Positions 10,569 through 22,400 of a stretch of DNA of 64,000 nt are shown in pieces. The stretch's first letter is position 1. Every line of letters starts with the position of its first letter. Source of the DNA: Mycosarcoma maydis (taxonomy: Eukaryota; Basidiomycota; Ustilaginomycetes; Ustilaginales); contig NC_026479.1 of assembly GCF_000328475.2 (NCBI RefSeq), forward strand, positions 1,054,001 to 1,118,000, written 5' to 3'. Made by a program: the position numbers and the translations under genes. Below the pieces are notes generated by a model, which saw nothing but the letters and a program-made list of their open reading frames with translations, had not been told where the DNA came from and searched no databases.

Positions 10569-13161
10569 ATGTTCAACTTCATAGAGTCTCACACAGATGT
10601 TACGCCTCTGGCGCATCTCTACAGGTATGCGCCTGCCTCGCTGGTAAACGTGACCGCTGTCGCTTCCGTCTTGGTCGTACTGGTTGGTGCAGCTGCTGCT
10701 GTCAGCCAAAAGGTCCGCGATGCGCTGGTCTTCAGCTACACTTGCTTTCTTCAGCCACTCGGAAAGACAGCCAATCAGGCCGAGCGCCTCGACAAGTTCT
10801 ACCAGAACCAAGCCAACGGTAAGTCGCGAAGCGCGAAGGCGAAGTCAGCTTGACAGAAGAAACTCGGGTTCAGCGAGCTGACTTGCACTCACTTCTGATC
10901 TGACGGTTGCTGCAGTCTACGACTCGACGCGCTCGGGCCTTCTTAAGGGCCGCACCACGATGCTCAAGCTGTGTGCTGCGCAGCTACGCGATATGCAGGC
11001 TTCGAACCCGGGCAAGCCGCTCGTCTGGGTCGACATCGGTGGCGGCACCGGCTGGAACATCGAGCAGATGAACCAATTCTTCCCGATCGACCAGCTATCT
11101 CAGGTGTACTTGATCGACCTCTGCGAGCCTCTGCTCCAAGTGGCTCGCAAGCGATTCGCCGCTAAGGGCTTCAAGAACGTGCAGGTGCTCTGCCAAGATG
11201 CTAGTCAATTCAACATGCCTGGTCTTGCGGCTGGACAAAAGGTGGACCTGTTCACGTGCAGCTACTCGATCTCGATGATTCCTCCGTTCTACGCTGTGCT
11301 CGACCGTATCAACGACTTGCTCGACCCTGTCACTGGTGTGTTTGGTGTTGTCGACTTCTACGTTTCTGGTAGCAGTGGCCCATTGGCCAAAAGTCCTATG
11401 ATCGGCGGTGACACGCGACGCCAGTGTGGCTGGCTCAGCCGATGGTTCTGGAGCATGTGGTTCTCGTTTGACCACATCGAGTTGCACCCAGCTCGGCGTG
11501 ACTACCTGGAACACAAGTTTGGCACCATCAAGTGCTACAATGGGCGCAACAACTTTATCATTCCTTTCATTGTTCGTATCCCCTACTATATCTGGCTCGG
11601 CGTCTCGCGCGAGCGTGACACGACCAAGGCGATTCAGGCTTTCGAAGTGGAATCGGGCAACCGAGTGGTTGTGCCGCCTTCGTTTCCTGAGCTCGCGTAC
11701 ATGCACAACGGCGAGGCGCACACCACACATTCCATTTCTGCAGCCACTGCCACTGCCACTGCCACTGCGACCGGCATCGACGCAGACGAAGATGCCAGCA
11801 GCCGTTTCGAGCCCGCTCGTAGGCTGCTGCGACGACGCGTTTCGGAAGCGACCACGGAAAGCGACGCCGACTCGGACCGACCGCTCAAGCTAGAGCTGGG
11901 CCCACACTTCCCACTGAGCTCTTTCCACTACCAGAAGCGACAGTGGCGTCTTCCATTTGTGGACAACGAATTCAGCGACATGTTTCGCACTTGGATCTAC
12001 GGCTTCACCTGGGAAGACCCTTATGTCGACATGCAGCACCTCGATCTGGGCAAGGATGACTCGATCCTGTGCATTACTTCGGCAGGCGACAATGCGCTCC
12101 ACTACGCTGTGGCGGGAAAGCCACGCCGGATCCATGCTGTCGATATGAATCCTTGCCAGGGACATCTGCTGGAACTCAAGCTGGCGTGCATCGCCTCGCT
12201 CAGCTACGATGAAATGTGGCAGATGTTCGGCGAAGGCCGGATTGACAACTTCCGCGAACTGCTCGACAGCAAGATCTCACCGTATCTCTCTTCGCACGCC
12301 TATCAGTTCTGGAGACTCAACACACGTGCGTTTGACAAGGCGTTCTACTTCCGAGGATACTCTGGTCACGCACTGCGTCTAGCCAAGTTCGCATTCAGCG
12401 TCACGGGCGTACGACGATGGGTGGAAAAAATGTGCACCGCCAACTCGGTCGAGGAGCAGCAAGAGGTTTGGGACAAGAAACTTCGCTCGACGCTGATCAA
12501 TAAACCGCTGATCCGACTGTTTCTGTCGAACCCGGCATTCTTGTGGAATGCGCTGGGCGTCCCCATGAACCAATACCAGATCTTCCTCAACGAGGGAGTG
12601 TCGGCGGAACAGTTTGCGATTGATACCTTGGATTCGATCCCGAGTCGAAGTCTGATCAAGAACGACAACTACCACTACCAGCTTTGTCTGCTCCACAAAT
12701 ACACCAAGCAGAGTTGTCCACTTTACCTCAAGCCGGATGGGTTCGCTGCGTTGAAGAAGCAGGCTTTGCAAGACGGGCTTGACTCGTTCCGTCTGCATAC
12801 CGACTCGATCGTCAACGTTCTTCGTGGCTTTGAAGACGGTGCGTTGACAAGGGCGATCACGATGGACCATATGGACTGGTTCGACCCTGTCCCTGCTTCG
12901 CGACCCGCCCCGACGATCAAGCAAGCACGACGCGACTCGGACAAGTCTGTCTCGGACTTGGACCGCGAAATCTGCGAACTCTCGCGTGTGATTCGCAAGG
13001 GCGGCGCCGTCTTCTATCGGAGCGCCGCCAAAAAGCCATGGTACAACCACCGATTCGAAAAAATGGGCTTCAGCGTACAACCCGTTCACATTCGTGAGAC
13101 TGCGAAACCAATCGACAACGTCAACATGTATGCTAGCTTCTACAAGGCCACCCGCCTGTAA
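10569..13161 (+). CDS. BTA1: Betaine lipid synthase (BtaB-BtaA fusion)
   Basis: The enzyme makes diacylglyceryl-trimethylhomoserine from diacylglycerol and S-adenosylmethionine, a phosphorus-free membrane lipid. Exon 1 is 10569-10818; the intron 10819-10915 (GTAAGT...TTGCTGCAG) joins QAN to VYDSTRSG in frame; exon 2 runs to 13161, giving 831 residues. A hydrophobic segment (about 27-45) suggests ER anchoring. The N-terminal half is the BtaB-like methyltransferase with the SAM motif VDIGGGTGWN (near 122-131). The C-terminal half is the BtaA-like 3-amino-3-carboxypropyl transferase (DUF3419), with SAGDNALHYAVAGKPRRIHAVDMNP-type sequence. The linker has a simple Ala-Thr run encoded by GCCACT repeats (11743-11772). 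In other fungi this gene is induced by phosphate starvation; no site for that was identified here. Confidence 0.95.
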
Positions 13162-13509
13162 TCGCTTGATCCACCCTTATGCTTGCCATCCATCACCCAA
13201 TCCATCTTGTCCCACCTCAACATGCGCGTGTGACGCTTCGTTTGCCCCTTGCGTAGTCTGAGTAACAAGCCGAGTCCCCACTTGGCCGCTTGCCTCACTC
13301 ACACTCTATTGTCTACAGAGAGAGCCATGTCAACTTCATCAGACGAGTCCACACATGACAACGAGCCGAGCAGGTCGCGGTTTCGTGTTCGTGTTCGTGT
13401 TCATGTTTGTGTTTGCTCATCAAGACGTGCATGCTGTTGCTCAACGAGGCGTGAGGATTGGCATTCTTAACAACAGTGAGGGTTGCATACGGCCATTTGG
13501 CATGTGTGA
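13162..13509. other. Convergent intergenic region BTA1/TVP38 with a GTGTTC-type simple repeat
   Basis: Short 3'-3' spacer. At about 13380-13416 a TTCGTG/TTCATG/TTTGTG hexamer is repeated about six times. It creates a 72-codon ORF (13355-13573, +) with a Phe-Val run, judged to be a by-product of the repeat. Confidence 0.6.
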
Positions 13510-14670
13510 TCATCGAGGAAGAAGACTTGGCATGTCTCGGTCGGCACGATGCGTTTGGCTGGAGTCAGAGTGAGGTTCTAGCATGGCGTGTTCTGTATGG
13601 TCTTGAAAGTCGAGGATGAACGGTGAAGGCGTCTCGGAATCGGGGTGTGACTTGTTGGAATCCGAAGCATCTGTATATGCTGGTTCGGTAGTTGTGCGCT
13701 GGGCTGAATCAGTGCCGGAGTTCGAACGAGCATCTTGGGACTGACGCTCACTCTCGATTGTCTCGAGCACCTTTGCTGTCTCGTTCCAAACGATCCAACC
13801 TGTCGCTGCACCTACCGCTGATCCCACACCGATGTATATGACATTCAGTGCCTTTGCCCACGCATCCAGCTGTGCCCTCTGATCTCGATCCATGAGCTGA
13901 AACATTCGGGTCCCCAGCCAGACGTGCAGCAGCAATTTGGGCGTGATAAGCGCAGTAGCCACAAAAAACTGCGCCAATGAAACCGCATCGACGAGGCTCG
14001 CAAAGAACAGGTTCGAGTAGGCAAACGGAAACGGACAGAACCGAATCAGGATAGCCATGACCAAGCCCTTTCTGCGCACGGCGGTGGAGAGAGCGGTGTA
14101 CTTTGGATCGTTGAGAGTGTTGCTTATCCAGTCGACGCGTTTAGAATGATGAATGATCAAGAAGCGAAGCACGCTGAACGAGACGGTGGCGCCGACGAGA
14201 CACGCCAACGAAGCCAGTAACCAGGCCTGCAAGAGGTTGCCATTAAGTTGAGCGTGTTGCGCTGTGGCTTGCGCATGTACGCCCCAGCCAAGACCGAACA
14301 GCGTGATCGACGTACCATAGCCAATGAGTGGCGGAAAGCTGACGATCACCACGATACCGATTAGGAGCACAGCACCGTACGACTGCGATGCGAACCAGAT
14401 GGCCAGTTTTGCGGTTGCATCAAACATGGCTTCTGGCCCGATGTAGATCACCACACCGAGAATCAACGCTTTGATGCCGACGGCAACGTAGATCATGTAG
14501 CGCTGTTCCGGTGGCAGTGCGAGAAAGCCACGGTACGCCGTGTCGAGGTAGGAGCGCATTCTGACGCAGGCGCATGCAAGCTGTGACGAACGCGAGATCG
14601 AGCGCGTGGATGCGTGCGTATCGTGCCGCAACGGCGCGTACCTCGATCGGTACGGATGTGAGCTGCGCAT
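13510..14670 (-). CDS. TVP38: Golgi membrane protein TVP38, VTT-domain family
   Basis: A 386-residue multi-pass membrane protein of the VTT/SNARE-associated (DedA, TMEM41/VMP1, Tvp38) family. Hydrophobic segments occur at about 58-78, 88-112, 118-130, 148-172, 205-225, 230-252 and 270-290. The VTT core (about 118-260) contains PPLIGYGTSITLFGLGWG and the Tvp38-type block RFCPFPFAYSNLFFASL. Yeast Tvp38 sits in Golgi/TGN vesicles, and related VTT proteins scramble phospholipids. The C-terminal 90 residues are hydrophilic and Ser/Thr-rich, probably cytosolic. The start is the first ATG (14670); a downstream Met (MRSYLDTAY) is possible, since the first 37 residues are basic and low in complexity. 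Divergent from PSF2, convergent with BTA1. Confidence 0.88.
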   Translation of the reverse strand: MRSSHPYRSRYAPLRHDTHASTRSISRSSQLACACVRMRSYLDTAYRGFLALPPEQRYMIYVAVGIKALILGVVIYIGPEAMFDATAKLAIWFASQSYGAVLLIGIVVIVSFPPLIGYGTSITLFGLGWGVHAQATAQHAQLNGNLLQAWLLASLACLVGATVSFSVLRFLIIHHSKRVDWISNTLNDPKYTALSTAVRRKGLVMAILIRFCPFPFAYSNLFFASLVDAVSLAQFFVATALITPKLLLHVWLGTRMFQLMDRDQRAQLDAWAKALNVIYIGVGSAVGAATGWIVWNETAKVLETIESERQSQDARSNSGTDSAQRTTTEPAYTDASDSNKSHPDSETPSPFILDFQDHTEHAMLEPHSDSSQTHRADRDMPSLLPR

Positions 14671-15385
14671 GATCGCCAGACCGACTCTACTCCAGCTTGG
14701 ATCAGCTGGGGCAACTTGGATCGTGTCAACAGCCGTGCCGGATAGGGAGACGGATCAATAAAAGAAAGCAAGCCAGCAAGTGAGCCTTTGGTCTAGTCGC
14801 TATGAATCACGAAGACAGCAAAGTCCATATACCGATCGACAGCAACCATCAATCGTGGATCGTGAATCGTGAATCGTGAATCGTGAATCGTGGATCGTGA
14901 ATGGCACATCCAAATCAAGCACCAGGATGTGGGTTTAGCTTAACGAGGGCGTACATCTCAGCTGCAGCGAGTCGTGAGTCGTCAGTGATGGTTTTCCGGT
15001 TTAGTGAAGCCGGCGCGCTTCACGCTTGGACCCTGAATCACGAGTCGTTTATCTCAACATGCGCAATCTAAATGCCGATCTGACATGGCCGCACCGTCTC
15101 TACGCTCCACTCGTGACTCGTGACTTACGACTCACGGTGCTCGTGCAGCTGCTTGGTTGCTGTTTTATGGTGGAGGAGCGGGTGTGGATTTCGCGTCGAC
15201 CAATCGGGAATTCACGATTCACGATTCGTGATTCCCAACGTGAAAGTTGGTCGCGCGTTGAAATGATACGAGACCAACACCAGACAAGGCACGGGGTTGC
15301 TTGGTTCCACGTCGCACGTCGCACGTCGCACGTCGTACGTCCCTCGTCTCTCTTTCTCGCACCTCCATTCGAGTGAGCAAAGCGC
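14671..15385. other. Divergent promoter region TVP38/PSF2
   Basis: A 715-bp shared upstream region with a dense heptamer array at 14851-14902, more TCGTGAN-type words at 15100-15130 and 15210-15233, and a short GTCGCAC tandem repeat (about 15310-15338) just before PSF2. No gene is seen. Confidence 0.6.
14851..14902. repeat. Tandem heptamer array, seven units of (A/G)ATCGTG
   Basis: Seven consecutive 7-bp units read AATCGTG or GATCGTG without interruption, followed by AAT. This is the longest uniform array of the dispersed TCGTGAN family in the window, and it lies midway between the divergent TVP38 and PSF2 genes. Confidence 0.9.
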
Positions 15386-16297
15386 ATGTCGACATTGATA
15401 GCATCGTCGTCTGTCGTGCCGGGCAGTGTCGCGTGTACGAGTTTGTGCGTGTCCTCCTACACACGCGGATGTAGCGCCACGGACTTGGATCTGGCCACGA
15501 GCTCGCTCTCGTCTACGTGTGTGACGATTGTTCCTCTTACCTCGGTGGACCGTGTGCGACTGCTCTCTGGAATCTACGGCCCGTTTCGACCACCCAAGCC
15601 GAGCGTTGTGCCGCTATGGGTGGCGATTCACCTCAAGAAACGCAAAAAAGCGGTTATCGTCAGCCCGCTCTGGCTCACCATCGACTCGCTCACCGATACA
15701 CTCAAGTACGAAACGACACAAGCCAACTTCTCCCCCCTACCACCCTACTGGATCGGCATCTCGCACTTGCTACTCACCCACGCCGCTGACGATCTCCCCC
15801 ACTCAAACCGCATCCGATCGCTGCTCAAAGATATCCTCGATGCTCGTCAGAGCAAGATCATCTCAGGTGTATCCATGCTCAACTCGGTGCATTTACAAAT
15901 GTCCAATATCTCAACACACGAAATCGCCCAACTCAGAGGCTTTTTCACTACCGCCTTTTCGCATCTCAAAGCCTTAAGAACCACCTCCGAGGTAGAAGCA
16001 GAGTCGAAACTCCAGTCGCAACTCGACGCTCGCAATACATGGCTGCTGCAACCCCCCCTCCCAGACTCGTTCCACCATCACCCCCTTCACCCTGCACATT
16101 CCATCTCCTCCTTCCCAAATCACATCCCCTCCACCACTCCTAACCCCATACATTCATCAGCTACCACCCCATCTCGCCTCCCCCGACAATCCAACTTGTC
16201 CGATTCACGCCACCACTCTGCCTCCATCCCCCACTCGGATTCTCCCACCTTGATTCACCCACCCAGGTTCGCAGTCGACGAAAACGACAACGACTAG
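15386..16297 (+). CDS. PSF2: GINS complex subunit PSF2
   Basis: PSF2 is one of four GINS subunits of the CMG replicative helicase. The core (about residues 30-215) has the hallmark IYGPFRPPKPSVVPLWVAI, then LKKRKKAVIVSPLWL and the ILDARQSKI/GVS block before the helical STHEIAQLRGFF end. The ATG at 15386 gives 303 residues against the usual 180-230. The extra length is a short Ser/Thr-rich N-terminus and a C-terminal tail of about 85 residues rich in His, Pro and Ser with no recognisable domain. It ends 197 bp from the convergent RasGEF/RhoGAP gene. Family call is strong; no intron is needed. Confidence 0.92.
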   Translation: MSTLIASSSVVPGSVACTSLCVSSYTRGCSATDLDLATSSLSSTCVTIVPLTSVDRVRLLSGIYGPFRPPKPSVVPLWVAIHLKKRKKAVIVSPLWLTIDSLTDTLKYETTQANFSPLPPYWIGISHLLLTHAADDLPHSNRIRSLLKDILDARQSKIISGVSMLNSVHLQMSNISTHEIAQLRGFFTTAFSHLKALRTTSEVEAESKLQSQLDARNTWLLQPPLPDSFHHHPLHPAHSISSFPNHIPSTTPNPIHSSATTPSRLPRQSNLSDSRHHSASIPHSDSPTLIHPPRFAVDENDND

Positions 16298-16494
16298 TCC
16301 CACCCTCTTCCCGATCACCATGAATACAGTCTTGACTCCTACTATCCCTCCGTCTACCAGTGCATGCACGACCATGATATGGGTATGTTTCATTTCGCAT
16401 GTCGCAAAAAGAGACTTGTTGATTAATACAATCGTGAATCACGAATCTGTGGATATGCCACACTTGAGAACCTAGCAGCGTGTCTGGATGGATT

Positions 16495-19400
16495 CTAGGC
16501 ATCGCCCGGCTTGGCCTCGTCGCTGGAGCTGGCTTCGACCGAAGCATGTGCCAGCCGATGCATCGACTGACGCTTGATAATGCTTGCTGCGGATGACTGG
16601 CTTTCGAGCTTCATGCTGTCAAAGCAATCTGCATAGATCGAGTACGAGGTAAAGACGCTATCGCGGTACGTACTGCGTGTCTTGCGTGAACGTTGAGTAG
16701 CCACGCCGAGCGAACGAGCATTGTCGAATTCGGCCGCCTCGGCTTGCTCCTCGCTGGCATCGTCAAAACCAACTTGTCGCGTCTCGTCAGCTGTACCCGC
16801 CATCTCGCTCGAATCGTCCGCCCCACTTTGACAATCCTCCACTTGATCGTCAATCATCCTGCCCTTGTCTTCTTCCGAAAACACGATACGAGGTGCCGCA
16901 TTCGTCAACTCCTCCTCCACATCACCTCCCGACAAAGCAAAGCGTGTCGCTCGAGCCGTCTCTACCTCTACCCCTTCTTGCTTGCTCTCCTTGTCCACGC
17001 TCGTACTCAAGCCTTGACCGCTGTCGAGCACTTTCGCCACATCGTCTGTCCCGCCAAGACCCGACAACCCATCTAGACCTACAATAGTTAAAGGACGAGT
17101 GAGGCCTCCTCGACGAGACCGCCCCCCAAGCTCGGCGATCGGCTCGTCTTGTTCCTCTTGCTCTTGCTCTTGCTCTTGCTCTTGCTCTTGCTCTCCGCTT
17201 GTCTGGCGCTGACCGTGTCCATCCGACATATCACCGGCATGCACAGCATCCGCCTTCGTACAAACCGCCAGTGAGTCTCCGCCACCACCATCGCCATGCC
17301 AGTCCACAACAGCCGTACACGCCGTTCCATCTGTACCATGCACAGTCGCCCCCACATCGCTCTCCCCAACCGTAGTCGGCTGCTCGTCCAGCGCATCCAT
17401 CTCATCCTGAAACTGATCTTCAGACACCACCCGTGACTCGACGTCTGCCTCCGTCTCTACCTCTACCTCTACCTCTACCTCAGCCTCAGCCTCTGGCTCT
17501 GGCTCTGGCTCTGGCTCAAAGAGCCATTCGTGCATCGTGACAATCGTCTTGACCACATTGGCAGCCTTTCCAAGATTGCCAAACCCAATCGCCACACTCG
17601 ACGGGCCAGGAGGCGGGTTGAGCAGCGACGTTCCAAAAACGAGCGCCACATTGTGCGCAAGCATCTTGTTGACCTCGCCCTCCTCGACGACGCGTGCAAG
17701 ATGCTCAGCTGTGCGGCGGAGGACGTCAAAATGATACTTGGGCATCTTCCAGATGATGTCGCGCATGGCGTACAAGCGGTCATCATTGTCCATGGCGTTG
17801 GTTGCGATCAAGTCATCATATGAGTCAAACGTGATGAGCGGCTCGGGCAAGTCGCGCAGCCACGCCTTGACCGCACCCGCAATGGTGTGAATGTCGCTAA
17901 ATTCGCCCGTCGAGAGGTTCACCGATTCCGCTGGCTGTTGATCCCAGGCGCGGCGCAGGCTTTCAACCGCGCTCTTGGATCCCGAGATTCGATAGATGCC
18001 TTGCTCGCGTAGACCTCTCGCCTCGATCTCAGCAAACATACGCTCGACCGCCGTAGGCACAGAGTGGCCCTCGCGCTCTACGAGCTCCCCCAACCGACGC
18101 CCGTAGAGCGGTGCACCTGTCTTGCTTCTCGCAGGGCTCGAGCCCTTGCGCGCGTCCGAGCCACTTCTGATAGTATACTCTTGCGAAGCTTTCTCGATAT
18201 GCCCGATCCATTCGGCCAGCTCTACAGCGTTCTTTGTCTGCAACAGATACTTTGCGCCTTCCTGCGAAGTCAGGTGAAACACAAACGAACGCTGCGAATT
18301 GTTCCACACCGAGACGCGAGCGCCGCCAAGCCCTGCAACGATCGAAGGCTTTTGAAGCGGCGTCAGTCGCATCAGCTCGGAAATTGATTTGGCGCGCGAG
18401 TCTGGCTTGTCCAGCGTGATCAGTGGCCGAACAGCGCCCTTGAAGAGCGCAGTCATTCGACGCGCACGGATCGTTGTTTTATCGGGCGGCGGTGCCTGTG
18501 CTGCCACCGTCTTCTCCGCAGGTAGTGGCATTGGGCCAGACGTCGGCGAGACCGCAGCAGAGGCCGCGCCACGTGAGCTGCTGCAGGGTATGCTCGAAAC
18601 ACGGCCAGATACTGATGGTCGCACAGCCAGCGCTTTGAGCATGTCCAAGGCTGCACGGTCGCGCCGAAGCTTCTCCTGCTGCTGCTTTGACACGCTAGTG
18701 AGCGCCTTGCTGGAGCTGCTCGGACGCAACCTGGCGTCTGACCGAACGGGCGGCGCATTGCGTATCTCGTTGGCCGCATCTTCACGGAAGGCTCGGCGAT
18801 CCCAGCTGACTCGAGTGAGGGCGACCTGCATCAGTCGCAGTCTTGCTCCGGCAAGATCTACAAGATCTGGAACGCTGCATGCAGGTCTCACCCGCATTGC
18901 ACCATCGATCAGCGCCCACATGGTGCGACGCTTCTCAAAGTCGATCAACTCGATGCCACCCGGCAATGTCTGCACGCTCGGAGCCTTGGTGGCTGCTTCA
19001 GCCAGGCAGGCAAGGATCCAGCCAATGTCCGGCGTACCTGATAGCTCGGCAGCCGAGCGCATTGTTGCATCCACCTGCTTCGGCACAAGGTCGCTGAGGC
19101 CGTCACCTTTGGCTCCACGCGCCGCGGCAACACCTTGCCAAGCCCGCAAAAAGATGCGCGACTCGGATGAGCCAAGCGTGTTGACGATAGCAGCCTCGAC
19201 GAAAGAGCCAATAGTCGGCTCACGGAATGGCAGAGAGGCATCGCTGGCCATGTTGCTGCCATGGCCGGACGGAGAGCCCATCGAGTTTGCAGTCTCATCG
19301 CTCCTCAGCCTCAGCATGCGCGCTCTGCAAATCCAAAGAGCGTCAAGAAGCTTGGAGAGTCGTTCTTGTCGTCGCTCGAGACCGATCCCGGACTCGATAA

Positions 19401-22400
19401 TGTGAATTGCGATCCAGCCTCGGAACAGACTTTGAGCTGCGAGGGCGTCACGAACGGCCGACGGAAGTTTCTGTTGCAAGCCCATGTCCTTTCCTACATC
19501 TTTGACCGCATCATCACTCGTCTTGAGCACATCGAGCATGGTGTAGACGTTGGTGACGGGCTTGTCTTCGTCGCTCGGGCTGTTGCCAGCTGCCTTTACG
19601 GTGAACCAAGCATCAGGATGGCTTGCTTGCTTCTCAAAGATCTCGCTGGCGACGAGCAAGTCGCGGTCTACAATCTTATCAAAAAAGACCGTGGCAATCG
19701 ACTCGAGATACTCGACCAACCCGGCGGCGCTAGCACGATCAAAGTCAAAGTCGACCTGGTCCTGAACGCTGGTAACGTGCACGGGCATACTCGTAGCGTA
19801 GGTGCGTTCCTCCTGCCTCGCGTTAGCGCCCATGATCTTGGCGCCGAGCATGCCTCTGAGCTGGGCCAGGGCGTTGATCACCTTCTGCTGATCAGGGTCT
19901 TCGCCTGTGACTTGGATGCCAGGCTGGCGAAGAAAGCTCCACGTGTGCTGGTACAGGACATCGTCGTCGACAAAGTCCTGTGGGAAGCGGTCGATCCAGA
20001 GGCGTAAGGTGAGGATCACACCCATGCGGATGCGACAGACCATTTCCCAGTCGGTGGGTTCTGCCTGGCTACCTGCAGGAGTGAGCGGGATCCACGACGG
20101 GAACTGGCTCGAGGGACGAAACTCGTCGGCACTCGACAGCTCTTTGCTTGCGGTGACGGCGGTCGAAAATCGCTTCTGCAGCTGCTCAAATAGCTCAGGC
20201 GGCGTACAAAGGCTTCGAAAAGTGGCCAAAAAGGTCGTGCGATACGCTTCCATGTCCATGACTAGCTTTGTCTTGCGCATGGGTGCGCTCTGCGGCTCGA
20301 TGCCATCGTTGGCACCCGAAGAGGGTACTAGAGTGACGTGATGAACACCCATAACGAGCAAGTCGATCATGCGATCCAGGGTAGCTGCTTTTACGTTGAC
20401 CTGCACGGGTACCACAATGTCGACAATCGAGCTGCGGTTGGAAGTGGGCAAGCTGGATCGTTTCGAGATCTGCGAGAGCGGTCGCGAATGACGCCCAAAA
20501 TCTTGCGAGAATCGCTTGCTGGTCATGGGAGAGCTTGGGAGCGACAGATTGGACTCTTGCACGACGCGAAGCACCAATTCGTTGCCAATCTTGATGACAT
20601 TCTGGTTCTGATCTTCCCAACTCGGAGTGGGAGCGTTCAAAGACCATTCCATGACGCCGCTAAACGCCATGTAGCGAGCAGACCGACCTGCAAGAGGAGG
20701 CGAAAAGGTTGAGTTTCGGAAGAGCGGCGACCCTGCAAGCGAGGGACGCGCGATCGAGCGGGAAGTGATGGTGGCTTGAGTGTCTTTTGGGACATTGGTC
20801 CGCTGATCGTCACGGCGCGAAAGTTCAGCCTGAATTTGAGCAGCGTTCAACAGAGACAGCAGGGGCAGCGGCTGCGGAAACAGAAGCGGAACCAGTGGTA
20901 AGCAAGGATTGGCGTTGAGAGGCAGCGAGTGTTTTTTGCGAGCATCGAGGTTGCCGAGAGCCTTAGGCTCGAGCTGAAAGGATCGCGCCATGTCGGACTC
21001 TCGCGTCGATGTCTGAGATGCATCTCGGAAGAGCAACTGTAGCGTCGCCTGGTATTCCGCCATCGGCTCGGCTTGCCCGGCGATACAGAGCTTGGTGTCT
21101 GCCGTACTTTGCTGCCAAGCTGCGCGCCACTCGTTTATCGAGCTCCACAAACAGTAGGCAGTTTCTGATCGGCCCAGCAGCTTGAGCCGGTCTATAACGT
21201 CAGGACTTGAGGCAGGGGCTTCGGAAAGACGTAGGGTACGGTAAAGAGCATTACCAAGGAAAGGAATCACTACTGCCCTTCGACCATCTTGCAAGGTGAC
21301 GAACGGCTCGGCAATGTCGCCAACAAAGCGAGGTCGCACATCGATGGCCAAACCTTCGGTCCAGGATATACTCGACAGGATGGGAGCCCACTCCTCTGCC
21401 ACGAGAATACGGTCGCCTTCAGCCAAGTATCGCCACGTCTGTTCTAGACGAGTGACGGCGCGAGAGCACAAGGCGGTGCTCACAGCCATCCAGCCTGCAA
21501 CATCACCCATGGTGAGGAGGTAAGAGGCAATGGCAATCCAGTGGCGAAGAACAGAAGCGCGGTGTCGAGCGCCGGTCTGGGCCGCACTGGGTCCGTCGGT
21601 CTTGATTGAGCTTGTGTTGAGTAGATGCTTGAGCGCTAGCGTGGTGAGCGGATGAGGAGACAGCGAGTCAAAGCTCAGAGCGCTGACAAACTGATTGTGT
21701 GCCTTGCTTGCCTCGAGCAGTTGGCAGAAGGACAACTGAGGGCTGACTAGGCGACGTAGGGCATCGGCGTGGAAAAGTTGAATCTGCTGTGCGATCTCGA
21801 GCGGTTCCAGCTCGAGCAAAAGCTCGTCCGAGATGGTGAGCGAGCTGCGCAGCTTTTGCAGATCGGAGCGGGTATCGTTCAGGTTTTTCTCGGCAACCAC
21901 AGCAACCCAATCGGGCAGGTTGGCCGTGGTAACCGACTCTGTGTCGAGAACGGGCATTGTAGATGCGTGAGCTTGCTTCAAGAATTCGTCGCTGTCGAGC
22001 TCCAACAAGCTTGCAAGACGTTGAAGGATGTCGACTCCGTCCTGAAGCAAACCGATACCAGCTTGCACGGAAATGTCGAGCAGTGTCGCGAGTCTCGACT
22101 TGAGCGCGGAGGAAAGCTCAGACGGGGCTTGCGATGGTGGAGCAACGCTGAGAAGCTCTTCTGCCTGCGTTTGTACTTCGGAAAGGAAGGCAAAGATCTG
22201 CCTTGACGCTTCCAGATTTGGATCTCTGCAAGTGGAGACGGAAGTGAGCACTGTTACGACGAACGCCTCGACCATCACATTGTCGGAGATGTTTGACTTG
22301 ACGTGATCGTAAAGCGGCAATGCGGAGGACCGCGTCGCGTTCATTACAGATATCTGTTGGTTGGAGACAGGCATCTGTGTTGCCCTGACGAATTCGTGCG

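Noticed and set aside
13355..13573. 72-codon ORF with a Phe-Val run resembling a signal peptide, a possible small secreted protein
   Set aside because: The hydrophobic run comes directly from a TTCGTG simple repeat, and the ORF lies in a convergent 3' spacer and overlaps the TVP38 coding end.
18389..19405. 338-codon open frame antisense to the RasGEF/RhoGAP gene
   Set aside because: It lies wholly within a well-supported coding region, has shadow-type Arg/Ser/Ala composition and no domain; GC-rich codons on one strand commonly leave the antisense frame open.
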